Source: Proteiniphilum sp. UBA5267 (lineage in GTDB: Bacteria; Bacteroidota; Bacteroidia; Bacteroidales; Dysgonomonadaceae). Taken from it: 6,964 bases of DNA. The stretch covers positions 364 through 7,327 of the forward strand of contig DHTF01000039.1 in NCBI GenBank assembly GCA_002411515.1. The letters run 5' to 3'. Shown here one piece after another: positions 6,786 to 6,964 of the stretch. The notes under the pieces were generated by a model. It made no database searches and was not told the origin of the DNA. It worked only from the letters and a program-made list of their open reading frames with translations. The position numbers were made by a program, and so were the translations under genes. How positions within the stretch are numbered: the stretch's first letter is position 1; each line of letters starts with the position of its first letter.

Positions 6786-6833
6786 GTTTGAAATCAAACC
6801 ATTACAAACTCTCTGAAATTTTTTGAGTTTTGT
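6786..6833 (+). terminator. Weak possible terminator after the aminotransferase
   Basis: A small hairpin GTTTG-AAAT-CAAAC (6786-6799) is followed by AAACTC (6806-6811), which pairs with GAGTTT (6825-6830) around a T-rich loop. The stem extends by two pairs across a one-base bulge. T-rich sequence follows (TTTTGTCTTGTTT). It is AT-rich and much weaker than the pnp terminator, so this is a guess from position. Confidence 0.3.
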
Positions 6834-6903
6834 CTTGTTTGCCCTGTTTATGATTTACAGGATGTGTAAACTTATTCATGGCAAGAGATTTTCTTCGCCC
6901 AAC

Positions 6904-6964
6904 TTCGGATCTTATTCGGATATGCTTCGGATATACTTCGGATATGGTTCGAATATGGTTCGAA
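6904..6964 (+). repeat. 11-bp tandem repeat array, continuing past the window end
   Basis: Five full units plus a partial one in strict 11-bp phase: TTCGGATCTTA, TTCGGATATGC, TTCGGATATAC, TTCGGATATGG, TTCGAATATGG, TTCGAA. Divergence is highest in the first unit and at positions 8-11. The spacer from 6776 holds no credible gene. The period is close to one DNA helical turn. The array is cut by the window edge, so its length and the next gene are unknown. Confidence 0.85.

Overview
The window looks like chromosomal DNA from a member of the Bacteroidota, probably order Bacteroidales. I infer this from the protein sequences, a close match to the Bacteroidota promoter element TAnnTTTG upstream of iorA, little use of Shine-Dalgarno sites, and short-period degenerate repeats in the spacers. 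All five complete or partial unrelated-to-mobile genes lie on the + strand. I see no tRNA, rRNA, CRISPR array, insertion sequence or phage gene.

Layout: (1) 1-1176 is the 3' part of pnp (polynucleotide phosphorylase), closed by a strong hairpin terminator at 1200-1230. (2) 1231-1427 is a regulatory spacer with a 10-bp direct repeat, a 13-bp palindrome, a TAnnTTTG promoter element and a leader that can fold. (3) 1428-5356 is a tight gene run: iorA and iorB (the two subunits of a TPP-dependent indolepyruvate/arylpyruvate ferredoxin oxidoreductase, overlapping by 22 bp), a PaaK-type arylacetate-CoA ligase starting 1 bp after iorB, and a tandem ACT-domain protein 44 bp further on. (4) 5357-5575 is a 219-bp spacer largely filled by a degenerate heptad repeat with a 22-bp higher-order period. 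(5) 5576-6775 encodes a fold-type I PLP aminotransferase of the LysN/aromatic aminotransferase type. (6) 6776-6964 has no gene; it holds a weak possible terminator and, at the window edge, an 11-bp tandem array that probably continues beyond the window.

Together the genes describe a route between aromatic amino acids and aryl acids. The aminotransferase links the amino acid with its arylpyruvate, IorAB links arylpyruvate with arylacetyl-CoA plus CO2 and reduced ferredoxin, and the ligase links arylacetyl-CoA with free arylacetate. The ACT protein is a likely amino-acid sensor. The direction is open: degradation (making phenylacetate/indoleacetate, with ATP and reduced ferredoxin) or reductive synthesis of aromatic amino acids from scavenged aryl acids.

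The most notable points are an IorA that stops where the usual C-terminal ferredoxin domain would begin, yet keeps four cysteines placed like the proximal-cluster ligands of simpler 2-oxoacid oxidoreductases; and three unrelated short-period repeats (8 bp, 7/22 bp, 11 bp) in successive spacers of one locus.
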